DNA from: Siphonodentalium dalli
Taxonomy: Eukaryota; Mollusca; Scaphopoda; Gadilida; Siphonodentaliidae
DNA: 64,000 bases
Reading direction: 5' to 3'
Assembly (NCBI GenBank): GCA_032622095.1
Contig: CP136067.1
Span: 180,020,556 to 180,084,555, forward strand
Shown one piece after another: positions 12,363-23,310 of this stretch (the first letter of the stretch is position 1; each line of letters opens with the position of its first letter). The notes under the pieces are model-generated. The model was not told where the DNA came from, did no database searches, and saw nothing but the letters and a program-made list of their open reading frames with translations. Both the position numbers and the translations under genes were made by a program.

Positions 12363-14100
12363 AAGAAATTTGAGGCAGAAGAAATATGTTTGACTTACTA
12401 CTAGTAGTATGGCATCAGATAGCATGTGTGTACGTGAAGGGTTAATTATTTTCTAAACAGATCAATGAATCGATGCGGTAGCAACAAATACACAGTTGAG
12501 GGGATCACTGGGGGTGTGTCATCACACATGAATTAAATATGAACACAATCGGACAAAAAGTAAATAGGTTTATATGGTATCAGATAGCACATGCCAATTT
12601 GGCATTTGTGAATGCAATCTGTAAAGTGTTAATAATTTCTAAACCGATCGATACAAAAACTATACAGGTGAGGGGTGTGTCATCATAAACATGTACATAA
12701 AATTTGAACAAGATCCGATAAATTATACCGGTACTTGAGTTATCGTGTCGATAGCAAGTGTCTACGGACGGACGGACAGACGAACGATAGCTGGTTGATC
12801 CAGACACTGGCATTATGTGTTCCATACATGCCTACACATAAACACATGCAACATACACTACTTTTAAACGAAATATTTGGATCAGAAATTTGCCAATCAA
12901 AAAGATCGATAAAATTTTACATTGATTTACCTTTTACACTCAATCGATCTGCGGGGTCAAATGCTTCATTTTCAGGGCGGAAACAATAGGGTTCCAAGTG
13001 GTCATTTGAAATGTACATGTACACTTACATAGACCAATTAGCAATCAAGTTTGGTCACTCATCTCAGATGTGAATGGATCACGTGGTCAAAATGTCAGCC
13101 GATTGGAATTCCGAACTGTCAAAATGTTGTGTTTGTTCTGGCGATGACTAGAACATTGATAAAACGCTCCCAAACTAATATATGGCAACAAATCAGTATA
13201 CTAATTATTAGATAACAGTTTACGAATACACTGAACTCACCTGAATGCGAATATAGATGATTAATTCCAATACAAACAGAACGAATATAATACGATGTAA
13301 CCCAAACATCCATGCTTTGACAAGCCGAATCACACACTTTCCACTTCGCGAATTAACCTGTTCGGTGAAATATAGGGCGGTGGTCACTGGTTATTTGAAC
13401 TTATTTCACAAATATTGTAACACATTACAATAACCAGCTCATGATACGAATGATATTTAAGTTATTGCGATCGAATATTGATTCGAATGCACGAACAATT
13501 CAATGAGACTATACGTTCATGTGACAAATCAGTCCGCACGTGAAATCGCTGTCTGTAAACTATATTTTTAAGTGTAAACAAGTAGTGTTGACTAATGTCA
13601 AAGCGCTAACAACTAAACAATTATTGCGATCCCGAGACACATTCCTCCCCTCACATGTCCATGAATGAACGAGAAAATATCTCACAATTAAAGTGACATA
13701 CACAATTAACAATTAGAACTGAAGGAAGTCAGAAAATTTACAATGATTCGTTCCCGCCCGACTGCAATTTTTTTTAATGTTGTTCATTGTTACGTGACCA
13801 TGATTCAATCAAAATGGCGTCCCCATAGTAACAATTTCTTCCAACTTGCAAATCTTATTTCTACTATAATAGCACCTAGTAACTTGACCATACTATCGTA
13901 TAATTGATTTACGGTGTCGGGGTGACAATACCGCTGGATAATTTGGCCAAAATAATGAAAATTAAAGGATTTGTGATTTTGTCATAAAAAATTTTCAAAT
14001 AGCATTTTCTCCACCAAAAACACCGTTGAAATTTTTTTCAGTCTCGGTTATGACTTCAGATTACCAATTTATACAATATCTGAGCTTGGGAACTCTTCAG
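12363..14100. other. No gene seen; remainder of the 7.7 kb element
   Basis: Contains a short GGAC tandem run near 12768-12778 and otherwise unstructured AT-rich sequence. No coding or RNA feature is supported. Confidence 0.5.
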
Positions 14101-14165
14101 GTCCCCTATTTCAATATGTGGTCATTTTTTTTCTCATGGCATAATTTAGGGGAATCATACCTTAA

Positions 14166-14659
14166 AGGCACGTGAGGCCTTAGTTATCGAAAATATTCAT
14201 ATTTGTTCCAATCACCGTGAACAGAAAAACATTAAAACGCATACAGTTTCGTTCATATATACCATGCCCATCGCGTAAACAGCATGTTATCATAAAGATT
14301 TACTATATTTTACCAAAGCAAGAGCCTGATTGTGTTACAGAAGACAGCACAATGCTGCTGGCTAATCACACACAAATGGCATAAACGCTCTTTATTCGTT
14401 CCATATCAGGAATTCACCAACAAAGAACGCTCTTTATGTTGACCATCATAATATAAACAAACAACAGAAAAGTAACTTTTTATGCTTTTGTTTACATAAC
14501 AATGGTCAAAGATATGACAATAACATACTGTTTGTGCGATATTTCTCATTTGTATACGGACAAAGTCTGTCTACCTTTTGTTGTTCTTTCTGTTTGTGGC
14601 GGTTTTTGACGGGTGGAAATATTTTCACAGGATACCCACCGCCAAGGCCAACCGTACCT
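14166..14659 (+). mobile_element. TTAA-target MITE, family P copy 3
   Basis: 494 bp, flanked by TTAA at 14162-14165 and 14660-14663. It sits exactly in the TTAA that forms the right target duplication of the 7.7 kb element, so it inserted into an already duplicated target. Confidence 0.92.
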
Positions 14660-14663
14660 TTAA

Positions 14664-15084
14664 TAGGGAGAAGTCCGAGTAGTGATATGGATAATATTGT
14701 ATTACTGCGTTTCGGAATGCGCTTTAAATTCTTAACACACATGTGATAAGCGCGTTCTATAGCGGTATATTGCGTATGTGACAAACCATATCATGATTCA
14801 CAACCATAAAGAGCTTTGGGAATGACGATATGCTTAAGAATCTTTAGGTTGGTTAAAGGGGGGAATTCTGTTGTAACTGGTGAGCGACACGCTGAGAAGA
14901 ATACTTTGCGTAGCATATCAATAGCCTTCTCAACTTTTGGGTTCTGTTGACCAGTCGAGCTCTGAATAATACCCAGATGAGATACTTCCTCTACGTTGGC
15001 GATTACCATTTCGTATAAACGCATGTGTGTATGTCGTTTTAAGAGTGATTGCATCAACGCCGAAAGGTAATGTAAACCAGTCAA
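14664..15084 (-). pseudogene. LINE reverse transcriptase C-terminal fragment
   Basis: The minus-strand ORF contains EVSHLGIIQSSTG, KILKHIVIPKALYGCES and then, past one TGA where the family has tryptophan, LLGLLPIK. This is the thumb and post-RT region of animal non-LTR retrotransposons (the LYGCE-W block). The reading frame resumes in the 5976-6438 fragment after the TTAA element. Copy B keeps only the most upstream part (about 40487-40590), so the LINE predates the duplication. It is 5' truncated and carries a stop, so it is dead. Confidence 0.8.
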
Positions 15085-15390
15085 TGATTTTTATAAAATT
15101 GTCGAAAGTCCATGCGCAGTTTTCAGCTCAAACGCCCCCATAAATACATGTATATAAATAAAAGGTCGCTGACCAAAATGTCCCCCGACGAAGTTAGCAG
15201 GGAGGAGTTGATAGTACCAGTTAGTCCAATATAATACAAAGTGCATATTCACTAAATATGTTGCACATCTTCAATGCGTCAGTAACAATGTCCTAAAGTT
15301 TTAGGTGACAGAAAAATCGGCAGAAATGGCAAGAACTCCGCCAAAATGGGTCCAACCAAACTCAGAATCGCAGATTCCAATGATGGTTAA

Positions 15391-15830
15391 AGGCCCACTT
15401 ATTTTTCGAATGACCAGATTACATTATACACAACATATCCCATATTATATACCATTTGGAAGAGGAACCAAAAATATATATATATTCCACCAGAATACGG
15501 AACAGCTGTGGCATTGGAGTGTCCAACAAGTGATAGAGATTCTCAGATTAATTCCAAGACACCCCCTTGTCAACTCACAATGCATCAGAATTCAAACTAA
15601 GAGATAGAGGTATTCCCCTTCCATTGAGAATAATAGACTTTATAGTACAGTCGGGATCACAATTGATCACAGAACACACATTAGTACCTCGATAAAAACT
15701 ATATGTTCCCAGTTTATTCGACCGGATCAGTTGATAATACAATGTTTTGGAGCTTCCTCTTTCAAATGGCATATAATATGGTATATGTTGTATATAATGT
15801 GATCGGGTGGTTCGAAATTTAAGTGGCCCT
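15391..15830. mobile_element. TTAA-target palindromic MITE, family T
   Basis: About 440 bp with near-complementary arms of roughly 90 bp (left AGGCCCACTTATTTTTCGAA, right reversed AGGGCCACTTAAATTTCGAA), flanked by TTAA at 15387-15390 and 15831-15834. The same genomic TTAA in copy B carries a different element (40865-41308). Confidence 0.88.
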
Positions 15831-15941
15831 TTAATATCTGTGTCAAGATTTGTAAAACACTTGGCAATAACTCCGCACATGTTGGTTGATGTATGTGGCG
15901 AGATTAAATTGACCCGAAATTGACGGAATGTCGGGGGAACA

Positions 15942-17025
15942 ATAACTGTTGTTATCCTCCACCCTATTTTCCACCCTTCTGATTGGTCCATGTGCTGTCA
16001 CGTGCCGGGCGACAAATCACGCTGTCGCCCGCTGACCCGGGAGACATTGTTTTTGTCGCCCGCCTGGTGTTATATTGCAAGAATATCTCCAAACACACAC
16101 TGCAGTAACTCACCTATTTCACATCACTACGACGTACTAAAAAAATATAGATACCCCACGCATTCGCAAAACACACCAGTTGTGGTGTTTGCTAATTTGC
16201 ATATATTTAGTGAACACTAATATTCGAACTTTTAAGTTGATACTTTTATCGGACAAACGTTATTATTTACTTTTTACATCGAAACATGTCGATGATTCAA
16301 TTTGTTCATGTCGACATTATGATATGCAAGATTGAAAGAGAGGAACCCTTGGGGTTGGTTGGTTATAAATGTTCGCTGGTAGACAACGTAATGCATACGT
16401 TTGTCGCGAATGAATGGTACTGTACGCTTATCCTCCGCGATGTCTGCAATGTGATCATAGAATTATTTTATGTGAGGATCGCCATGAGCACTGACACGTA
16501 TGAATGTACAGTAATGAAATTGACAAATTCCCAATAGCTTTCGGGGAAGACCGTTATGAAATGAATATCGCGAGTAAATTGCACACACAAAACGACATTG
16601 AATATGCCACATTGCAGAAGACGAGAACATACCTATGTGGCTTATTGGGTTACATTGCATGGACCGATATTGACGATTTGACCACCAAAATGATCGTAAA
16701 TAAACGCGGATTACCACACGCGTAACAGCGTGACTGTCGTTTATGGAACAGAAATCCTATGGGACGATAAGAAGTTACTGAAAATATACATAATTGGGAA
16801 AGAAAGCACCCGTGACTCAGGGTAACATCGTGCGTGTGGATGGCAAGGATATTTTCTGTGGTATAATCGGATAACAAAACAGTTGTTGCCCTTCTTCTCG
16901 GGAGACATTGAGATTTGTCACCCGCTTGAGAACGGAATGTCTCCCTCGGAGCTTCGCTCCTCGGGAGACATTCCGTTCTCGAGCGGGTGACAAATCTCAA
17001 TGTCTCCCTCGACAACGGGCGACAA
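15942..17025. repeat. Copy A-private insertion rich in GTCGCCCG / GGGAGACATT palindromes
   Basis: Copy B has only a few bases between GTCGGGGG and ATGGCCACC. Copy A has about 1.1 kb here, with inverted GGGCGACA/TGTCGCCC and GGGAGACATT words. The ends are not cleanly defined. Several short ORFs within have no support as genes. Confidence 0.6.
16900..17007. repeat. 108-bp near-perfect palindrome
   Basis: Arms of about 51 bp beginning GGGAGACATTGAGATTTGTC and ending with its complement, centred on GAGCTTCGCTC. It has hairpin or cruciform potential and lies in the interval between exons 2 and 3 of copy A. Confidence 0.85.
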
Positions 17026-17093
17026 CTGTATAATGGCCACCATAAAACAGTGACATTAATATTCTCATGCAGAGTTCATCCCTACAGTTCAGG

Positions 17094-17214
17094 TAGTGAC
17101 AACGACATTCCCATTCAGTGTCCATCCCCGCATTGTAGGTAGTGACATTGACATTGCCATGCAGTGTCCATCCCTGCATTATAGGTAGTGACATTGACAT
17201 TCCCATCTATTTCA
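17094..17214 (+). repeat. 46-bp minisatellite abutting the exon 3 acceptor
   Basis: Units start GTAGTGACATTGACATT at about 17094, 17140 and 17186, and the last runs into the exon 3 acceptor. Copy B has four units (46721-46886), so unit number changed after duplication. Confidence 0.85.
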
Positions 17215-17215
17215 G

Positions 17216-17333
17216 TGCTCCTGGATCCGAACAACGCACAGTGTCTGGTACAGAAGAAATCCGACATCGAGCAGTGTGTTCAAATGAAGACTCAGTGCCG
17301 AGCTGATGACGACATCGCCTCTAGGATGTGCGG
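17216..17333 (+). CDS. Exon 3 of copy A, cysteine-rich secreted-type protein
   Basis: The acceptor CTATTTCAG ends at 17215 and the donor GTAAGC starts at 17334. Length is 118 nt, identical to copy B, entering with two codon bases and leaving with two. It encodes NNAQCLVQKKSDIEQCVQ, TQCRADDD and SRMCG. The C-x10-C spacing and M-C before a phase-2 donor repeat the layout of exon 1. It keeps a cysteine (TQC) that is serine in copy B. Differences from copy B are mostly base substitutions, and the frame is intact. The protein function is unknown. Confidence 0.65.
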
Positions 17334-17728
17334 GTAAGCTTAAATCGGCACACAATTGAACGATTTTGTTCAACATTGGTTCTATTTGTCCTACAAATAA
17401 ATCAATTCGATGAACTGTCGTGGTGTTTTTTGTTCTAATTTTTTTTCAGATGGTTCGGTTAACTCACCTTTGAATTGTAAACTCACAGTCGCGGGCATGC
17501 TAATATTGACAATTTTCCCTGGGTTCTCTTCGGTTCATTTCCTCGCCAAATCTTTACCCATGAAAAAAATATTCCTGTGACATTTTAGAGGTTTTAACTT
17601 GACGAGCCGACGATTTTATCTTATCTTAGAAAACAAACTTCCACCACCCTGCATGGGCGGTTATATATATTTATGACAAAGAAAAAATCCAAAAACAAAA
17701 TAGTTGAAAAGTTGTTTCCACGCAGTTA

Positions 17729-18143
17729 GGGTACGTTCATACACTGGCAAGATTGCACGGTATATGGTTTGCAGGTATTTCGTCGTAGAAAACGATATGG
17801 TGCCAGAATATGAACGGAAAAATGCATATAAAATTCATCTGTACCAACGCTATCTACGTAAGAAGTTAAATCTCTGTAGTTCCACATGTGGGGATACTAC
17901 CGGAATTTGCCTGTAAATAACAGGCAATTATCTCGCAAGATTCAATCATACAGGTATTTGAATGCAAATGCCAGTCGCACCGTTACAAGTGGAACTACAT
18001 AAATTTTACTTATCATGTCGGTAGCTTTAGTAAAGTTGCATGTTATATGCATGTTTCCGTTTATATTATGGCATTATGTTGTTTTCTATGACGAAATCCT
18101 TGCAATACATACCGTGCAAAGTTACCAGCTTATGAACGTACCC
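17729..18143. mobile_element. MITE with TTA duplication and GGGTACGTTCATA ends
   Basis: 415 bp, with perfect 13-bp inverted ends GGGTACGTTCATA and further similarity inside. TTA flanks both sides (17726-17728, 18144-18146), and copy B shows the empty site with one TTA at 47311-47313. A 3-bp TTA target fits PIF/Harbinger-type transposition (inference). Confidence 0.9.
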
Positions 18144-18812
18144 TTAATGGCGGCATGTGTATATATGGTATATGTTTGTTTGTGTGGCTGTCTCTGCATG
18201 TTTATTCTGATTGTATATAATTACATGTGTATAATTGGTTGGTATATTAATATTATCCGCTCTATGTCAGGCTCCCGCCTACAAATTATTAATTATTTCA
18301 TTGCATGTATGTTTTGCTTGTTGCATGTGTGTGTTATTTCTACTAACTTAAGATTAAATGACTAAGTGGTGTGACTGTGGTATGATGGTGGGAGGTGCAT
18401 GTCAACACAATTTCAACCACATCCTATGTGTCTAATACAGGGAGGTTTATCCTCGCCTCTCTGCTTTCTCGTTGTGGATGTGCACTGTATGTGGTGCCCC
18501 AGCCACGATAATTAAATTACTATATAGATACAGTGTAGCGGGCGGGCACAATGCAACACATGCGTGAAATTTAGTTATTCCCATGCATTGAATTGATATT
18601 TTTGCTCCATTTGTATATAGATATGTGATAATGTATATATGTTTTGCATGTAACATGTTAATTCATGTCGAGCAATAAACCATTCCGAACACCAATTGTG
18701 TTTGATGGTGCCGAACATAATTTGTCTTCTTTAACTAGTTAATTGCGTTTAGTGTTAGCAATAAAATTTACTATTTTTCATACTTTCACGTTTTGTTTGG
18801 TATAGGGGTGCC

Positions 18813-19093
18813 AAAAAGAAAGTAATTTGCATTTTGATTTAAACATATTTTATTGTATATCAATTATATACATGGGGATTGGGACACAAGTTTTGTCAAC
18901 TTGTTGACGCCCCTCTCCCGCACAAAAGGTATAACATAACATTTAAACAAGATGGCAGGATGAAATTGTGAATATTTAAGCAGGGAAACAGATGTGAATA
19001 TTTGTACAGAGTGTGCTATGAGTGGAGTTTTATTGTGTCCAGTTTTACCCTCACGTTGTCATAAGATGTGTCTAAAAAGAAAGTAATTTGCAT
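18813..19093. repeat. 241-bp insertion between 20-bp direct repeats
   Basis: The 20-mer AAAAAGAAAGTAATTTGCAT occurs at 18813-18832 and 19074-19093, and once in copy B (near 47657). The interval between is private to copy A. Part of it is inverted at 19330-19436. A long duplication suggests target-primed insertion or local duplication. Confidence 0.7.
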
Positions 19094-19164
19094 GTTATAA
19101 TAGATAACCCTTTAACGGCGGGAGCTGCGCTGTTGCAGAATTACATATCATGTGTCAATGCATT

Positions 19165-19232
19165 CAACATTTGTAACGCAAAGGAGGATCTCACAAATAT
19201 AGGCGAGATCCTCCTTTGCGTTACAAATGTTG
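19165..19232. repeat. Perfect 28-bp hairpin with 12-nt loop
   Basis: Arms 19165-19192 and 19205-19232 are exact reverse complements (CAACATTTGTAACGCAAAGG and on). It lies in intron 3 of copy A and is absent from copy B. It could form a small-RNA precursor-like fold if transcribed, but nothing here shows that. Confidence 0.85.
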
Positions 19233-19741
19233 ACTACCTCAGATGAAATTTCAAAAGCAGGATAGGACTGACAGCAATCACAACCACACCATACATCATC
19301 CTGTATATATGTTATGTTCGTCATCTACTTTGTATTTGTTAAAATGTTAATGGGAGAGGGGCGGATTTAAGTTGTTAAAACTTGTGCCCCGATCCCTTGT
19401 GTAATATTATATTACAATAAAATATGTTTAAACAAATGCATTCTTTTATATATGCGAGTCTCCCATATGGAGCATCCAACATATAAGATAATGCACTGGC
19501 TTTTACGGTCAAGGTAAATATTGTTAGGCCAATGCGTTCTTTTATATATGCTAGACTCCCTATGGGAGACTCGCATATATAAGATACATGTAGTGCATTG
19601 GCACATACAGGGTTTTCGCAAAATTTCAGGAAGATCCAGTCATGGAAGGGTTGAAGTCATCTCTGTACTGAGAAAGATACATCTCCATTCGAATAAGTTG
19701 TAGAGATTGTTGTATCCTTCGTAACGTTGTTTCTATTTCAG

Positions 19742-20039
19742 GTTGTATGATGACTCAGCTCTGTGCTACGACATCGCTGCAGATTGCAGCCAAGAACAGT
19801 GGTTACTGGTCTCTTTTATCTATAGAGTGATGGGCAAAATGAAACCAGATGCCTGTAATTGTAAGCGATTTTGCCTTGCGCTTTGTACAATTATGGCATT
19901 TCTCCTGGGTAATTCAATGTTTATTGAGATTTCGGCTCACAAAAGACTAGAGTTGGGATTTCCGCCTACAGTGAAGTATATTATTAAGGAGATAATAATT
20001 CAGAAATATATTCCCCGAGTTATTTTTTCGACTTTATAA
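19742..20039 (+). CDS. Exon 4 of copy A with divergent C-terminus
   Basis: The acceptor GTTTCTATTTCAG ends at 19741, exactly as in copy B. The first half is clear family sequence (GLYDDSALCYDIAADCSQE, then GKMKPDAC). After that it departs from copy B: a hydrophobic stretch (FCLALCTIMAFLLG) is followed by about 40 unrelated residues to a TAA at 20037-20039. The tail therefore no longer ends hydrophobically like the copy B GPI-type signal. A possible donor (TT|GTAAGC near 19858) could instead splice to an exon I cannot identify. With the frameshifted exon 2, this supports decay or divergence of copy A. Confidence 0.55.
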
Positions 20040-21207
20040 GGTTTCCTGTCAAAACTTCAAAAAGTTCCCAGGTTTTGTACTGGTGGAATATTATCTCTAC
20101 GGGCGTTAGCAAGAGTAGAGATTCATAACAGAGGTAGTCGATCTCACTAAGTTTGGGCAGTTATTTCTCTCACATATATCATCTTTTCCCTATCATGTCC
20201 TGTATTCGCATGTAGACAAAAGACAGATAAATGGAATATGCCAAATTCTGCGCAATTAAACCTACACGCGGGCACCTGAAAATGTATATGGATTCAAAAG
20301 CAAAAACTATCACTAACTCGACTGTCTACAGGTTGCTATTGTCAATACCCAGGCCACCAGTACACTATAGATATAGACTTGTGTTGATTGGCCATGGTGT
20401 ATTGGTAGTGTACTCCCAACGTGAAGTGAATACCGTTATAATTGCCAATAAACACAGGTCGTATATAAATGAGCATTTAATGGATATTAGGGCGTATTTC
20501 TTAGACATATATATGTCACGGTATGTTATATATTAATCAGTGTGAGATAAATCTCAATAGAGCATTTGCGTAATTTGACACACAATAATAAGTTATCGAG
20601 ATGTCGATATTTAGTAGCAATATTATGCTAGAAATTACGGATATATAAGTAGGTAATTGTTCTTATTTTTTTCGCTTCCCAACATTTTAATTACCATTTT
20701 CGGCATGATCGTAGTAAAACTTTTCCAAATTATTTAACTTTATGTTTCCTCCATGTTATCAAGCCACGCTGACAATCAAACATCAGGCTAAATCACGATA
20801 TTGTATAAAATCTATAACCTATTATATACACGTAGAGAATACAGTATATGTATATAAAATATAAAGGAAACGCATTGATAAAGAGCGTTACTTTGTGTGT
20901 TATTTTTGTGTATATCTATACAATACTAAATGCTTAGTAGTTTATGTTGGATTGTTTACGTCCCTCTTATACACTTATATTATTGTCTTAGGTCTTTCCC
21001 CATATACTATTGTATGCAAACGGTTCTTAATTCTTAAAGAGCCACGTTTCAATAATAGGTATATTATTTGGGCTACCATCACCATCAGAAACAACGGTGC
21101 ATCCGATGACCAGATAAACAAAATAACCTTGCCATAATTGACGTGTGCGGATTTCAACAATGCGATGTTTACCACTGTTTGCTGTCTGATAATTAGCTCC
21201 ATAATCA
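20040..21207. other. Intergenic; one unsupported ORF
   Basis: No homology to sequence downstream of copy B. A 101-codon plus-strand ORF at 20231-20536 has no recognisable motif, and the surrounding base composition is that of non-coding DNA. Nothing else is supported. Confidence 0.4.
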
Positions 21208-21230
21208 AATACATTCGGTGTGACTAATTA

Positions 21231-22914
21231 CCGCCCGGGACCGCCCGGGGACCGCCCGGGACCGCCCGGGCGGCCCCACGGGCCCGTGGACACAATATCT
21301 CGACGGTATAACGTAGCGCCATGCCACCTGAGGGCAACATAGAACAATTTACTCGATCGCTCGTCTCCGGTCGGTCATATTAACCCCACAAATGCCGATA
21401 TTGGCTAAAATAGCCGGGGTGATTACTGGTGTCTTCATGTGTTTTCAGACAGATCTATTTTTGGTGATTCTCGGTAGTGCAATACACCTGAGTGTTAATT
21501 CAATGTATTGACTCGTTGACGCGTCCACGGCCGATGTTATTAACCCCTCAAATTCCGGTAAAATAGTGTATAAACAAAAGAACTTTGGAACCGCCCGGGA
21601 CCGCCCGGGCGGCCCCAAATGGGCCCGTGGACACTATATCTCGACGTTATCAGATAGAAACATACCCCACGAGGTCAACTTACAAAATGGTACTCGCTCG
21701 CTCGACTCCGGCCGGTGTTATTAACCCCTCAAAATCCGATAAAATGGTATATAAACAAAAAGAACATTGGGACCGCCCAGGACGCCCGGGTGGCCCCACG
21801 TGCCCGTGGACACAATATATCGACGTTATAAGATAGCGACATACCACAGGAGGTCAACCTAGAAAATGTTACTAGCTCGCTCGACTCCGGCCGGTGTTAT
21901 TAACCCCTCAAAATCCGATAAAATGGTATATAAACAAAAAGCACATTGGGACCGCCCGGGACCGCCCGGGAGGCCCCATGGGCCCGTGGACACTATATCT
22001 CGACGTTATAACGTAGCGACATACCCCACGAGGTCAACCTATAAAATGGTACTCGCTCGCTCGACTCCGGCCGGCGTTATTAACCCCTCAAAATCCGATA
22101 AAATGGTATATAAACAAAAAGAACATTGGGACCGCCCGGGACCGCCCGGGTGGCCCAACGTGCCCGTGGACACAATATCTCGACGTTATAACGTAGCGAC
22201 ATGCCACCTGAGGGCAACATAGAAATATTTACTCGCTCGCTCGTCTCCGGCCGGTCATATTAACCCCACAAATGCCGATATTGGTTAAAATAGCCTGGGT
22301 GATTACTGGTGTCTTCGTGTGTTTTCAGACAGATTATTTTGGTAATTCTCGGTAGTGCAATACACGTGAGTGTTAATTCCATGTATTGACTCGTTGACGC
22401 GTCCACGGCCAATGTTATTAACCCCTCAAATTCCGGTAAAATAGTGTATAAACAAAAGAACCTTGGAACCGCCCGGGACCGCCCGGGCGGCCCCATGGGC
22501 CCGTTGACACTATATCTCGACGTTATAACATAGCGACATACCCCACGAGGTCAACCTAGAAAATTTTACTCGCTCGCTCGACCCCGGCCGGTGTTATTAA
22601 CCCCTCAAAATCCGACAAAATGGAATATAAACAAAAAGAACATTGGGACCCGCCCGGGACCGCCCGGGTGGCCCCACGTGCCCGTTGACACAGTATCTCG
22701 ACGTTATAACGTAGCGACATACCACAGGAGGTCAACCTAGAAAATGTTACTCGCTCGCTCGACTCCGGCCGGTGTTATTAACCCCTCAAAATCCGATAAA
22801 ATGGTATATAAACAAAAAGAACATTGGGACCGCCCGGGACCGCCCGGGAGGCCCCATGGGCCCGTGGACACAATATATCGACGTTATAACGTAGCGACAT
22901 ACCCCACGTAAGTT
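21231..22914 (+). repeat. Left satellite arm, about 180-bp and 335-bp units
   Basis: Units begin with GACCGCCCGGGACCGCCCGG and contain CGACGTTATAACGTAGCGAC, CTCGCTCGCTCGACTCCGGC and TTATTAACCCCTCAAA. Spacing is near 180 bp for short units. Two longer units (about 335-350 bp) insert a block with AATGCCGATATTGGC and GTCTTCATGTGTTTTCAGAC. Order from the outside is long, three short, long, then short. Long ORFs in this block only reflect the periodicity. Confidence 0.9.
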
Positions 22915-23027
22915 ATTTGCTATAGTACATGTGCGTTATCTAATTGGTGCGTCTCATGAAAACTGATTACCGTTCGTGTCATGTATTGTATTTGTTATAT
23001 TGCGCCCATCTTTTTGACCCAGCACCC

Positions 23028-23310
23028 TTTAAAGGCACGGGCGGTGTTCGTTGCAGAAATATTAATATTTGTTCAAATCGCTATCAACAGAAGGAACACC
23101 AAAATATATGCATTTCCGCTCGTATTCCAAACATAATCAGCGCGTAAATATTATATTGTCAAGACGTACGACACTGCATGTACGTAAACAAGAGACTGTT
23201 CGTGTTACAGAAGTTGTGCTTCTGTTTACACAACACAGCGCTATTCTATTGGTTAATCGCACAAAAATGATATATAGCCGCTCTTTATTATTTCCATATC
23301 AGGAAACAGT
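23028..23310 (+). mobile_element. Diverged family P-related fragment
   Basis: It starts TTTAAAGGCACGGGC and follows the family P order (ATATTTGTTC, AACAGAAGGAACA, GTTACAGAAG, GGTTAATCGCACA, CTCTTTATTATTTCCATATC) with many changes. No right end was found. It lies in the centre of the satellite-armed element. Confidence 0.6.

Larger units (their letters stand above)
6443..14161. mobile_element. 7.7 kb TTAA-target element, non-autonomous
   Basis: The left end reads GGTAGGATTCCCCTAAATT and the right end is its inverted counterpart with one mismatch (GGTATGATTCCCC when reversed). TTAA flanks both sides (6439-6442 and 14162-14165). The flanking LINE frame joins exactly at TTAA (LPI-K-YEIHRR), which shows that the whole interval is an insertion. 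The interior holds other repeats (7566-8490, 9214-9658, 9751-10112, 11155-12362) and no transposase-like ORF. Its size is unusual for a piggyBac-type MITE, so it may be an internally replaced autonomous element or one swollen by nested insertions. Confidence 0.75.
554..19860 (+). repeat. Segmental duplication, copy A
   Basis: This block is collinear with about 34737-47990, interrupted by insertions private to each copy. Shared anchors include 554-1530 with 34737-35640, 2400-5300 with 37130-40240, 14990-15390 with 40490-40860, and 17030-19860 with 46700-47990. Exons and introns are both shared, so it arose by DNA duplication and not by retrocopy. Homology ends within the last exon. Identity in exon 3 is about 90 percent by eye. 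Confidence 0.85.

Noticed and set aside
15575-15991. 138-codon minus-strand ORF
   Set aside because: It lies mostly inside the palindromic family T element and its flank; there is no conservation in copy B.
20371-20420. tRNA-like stretch GGTGTATTGGTAGTGTACTC
   Set aside because: It resembles an A box, but there is no B box (GGTTCGA) at the right distance and no cloverleaf; not a tRNA or a SINE head that I can support.
21585-22222. ORFs of 83 and 118 codons in the GC-rich block
   Set aside because: They follow the 180-bp periodicity of the satellite units (180 is a multiple of three) and have no domain; they are satellite artefacts.
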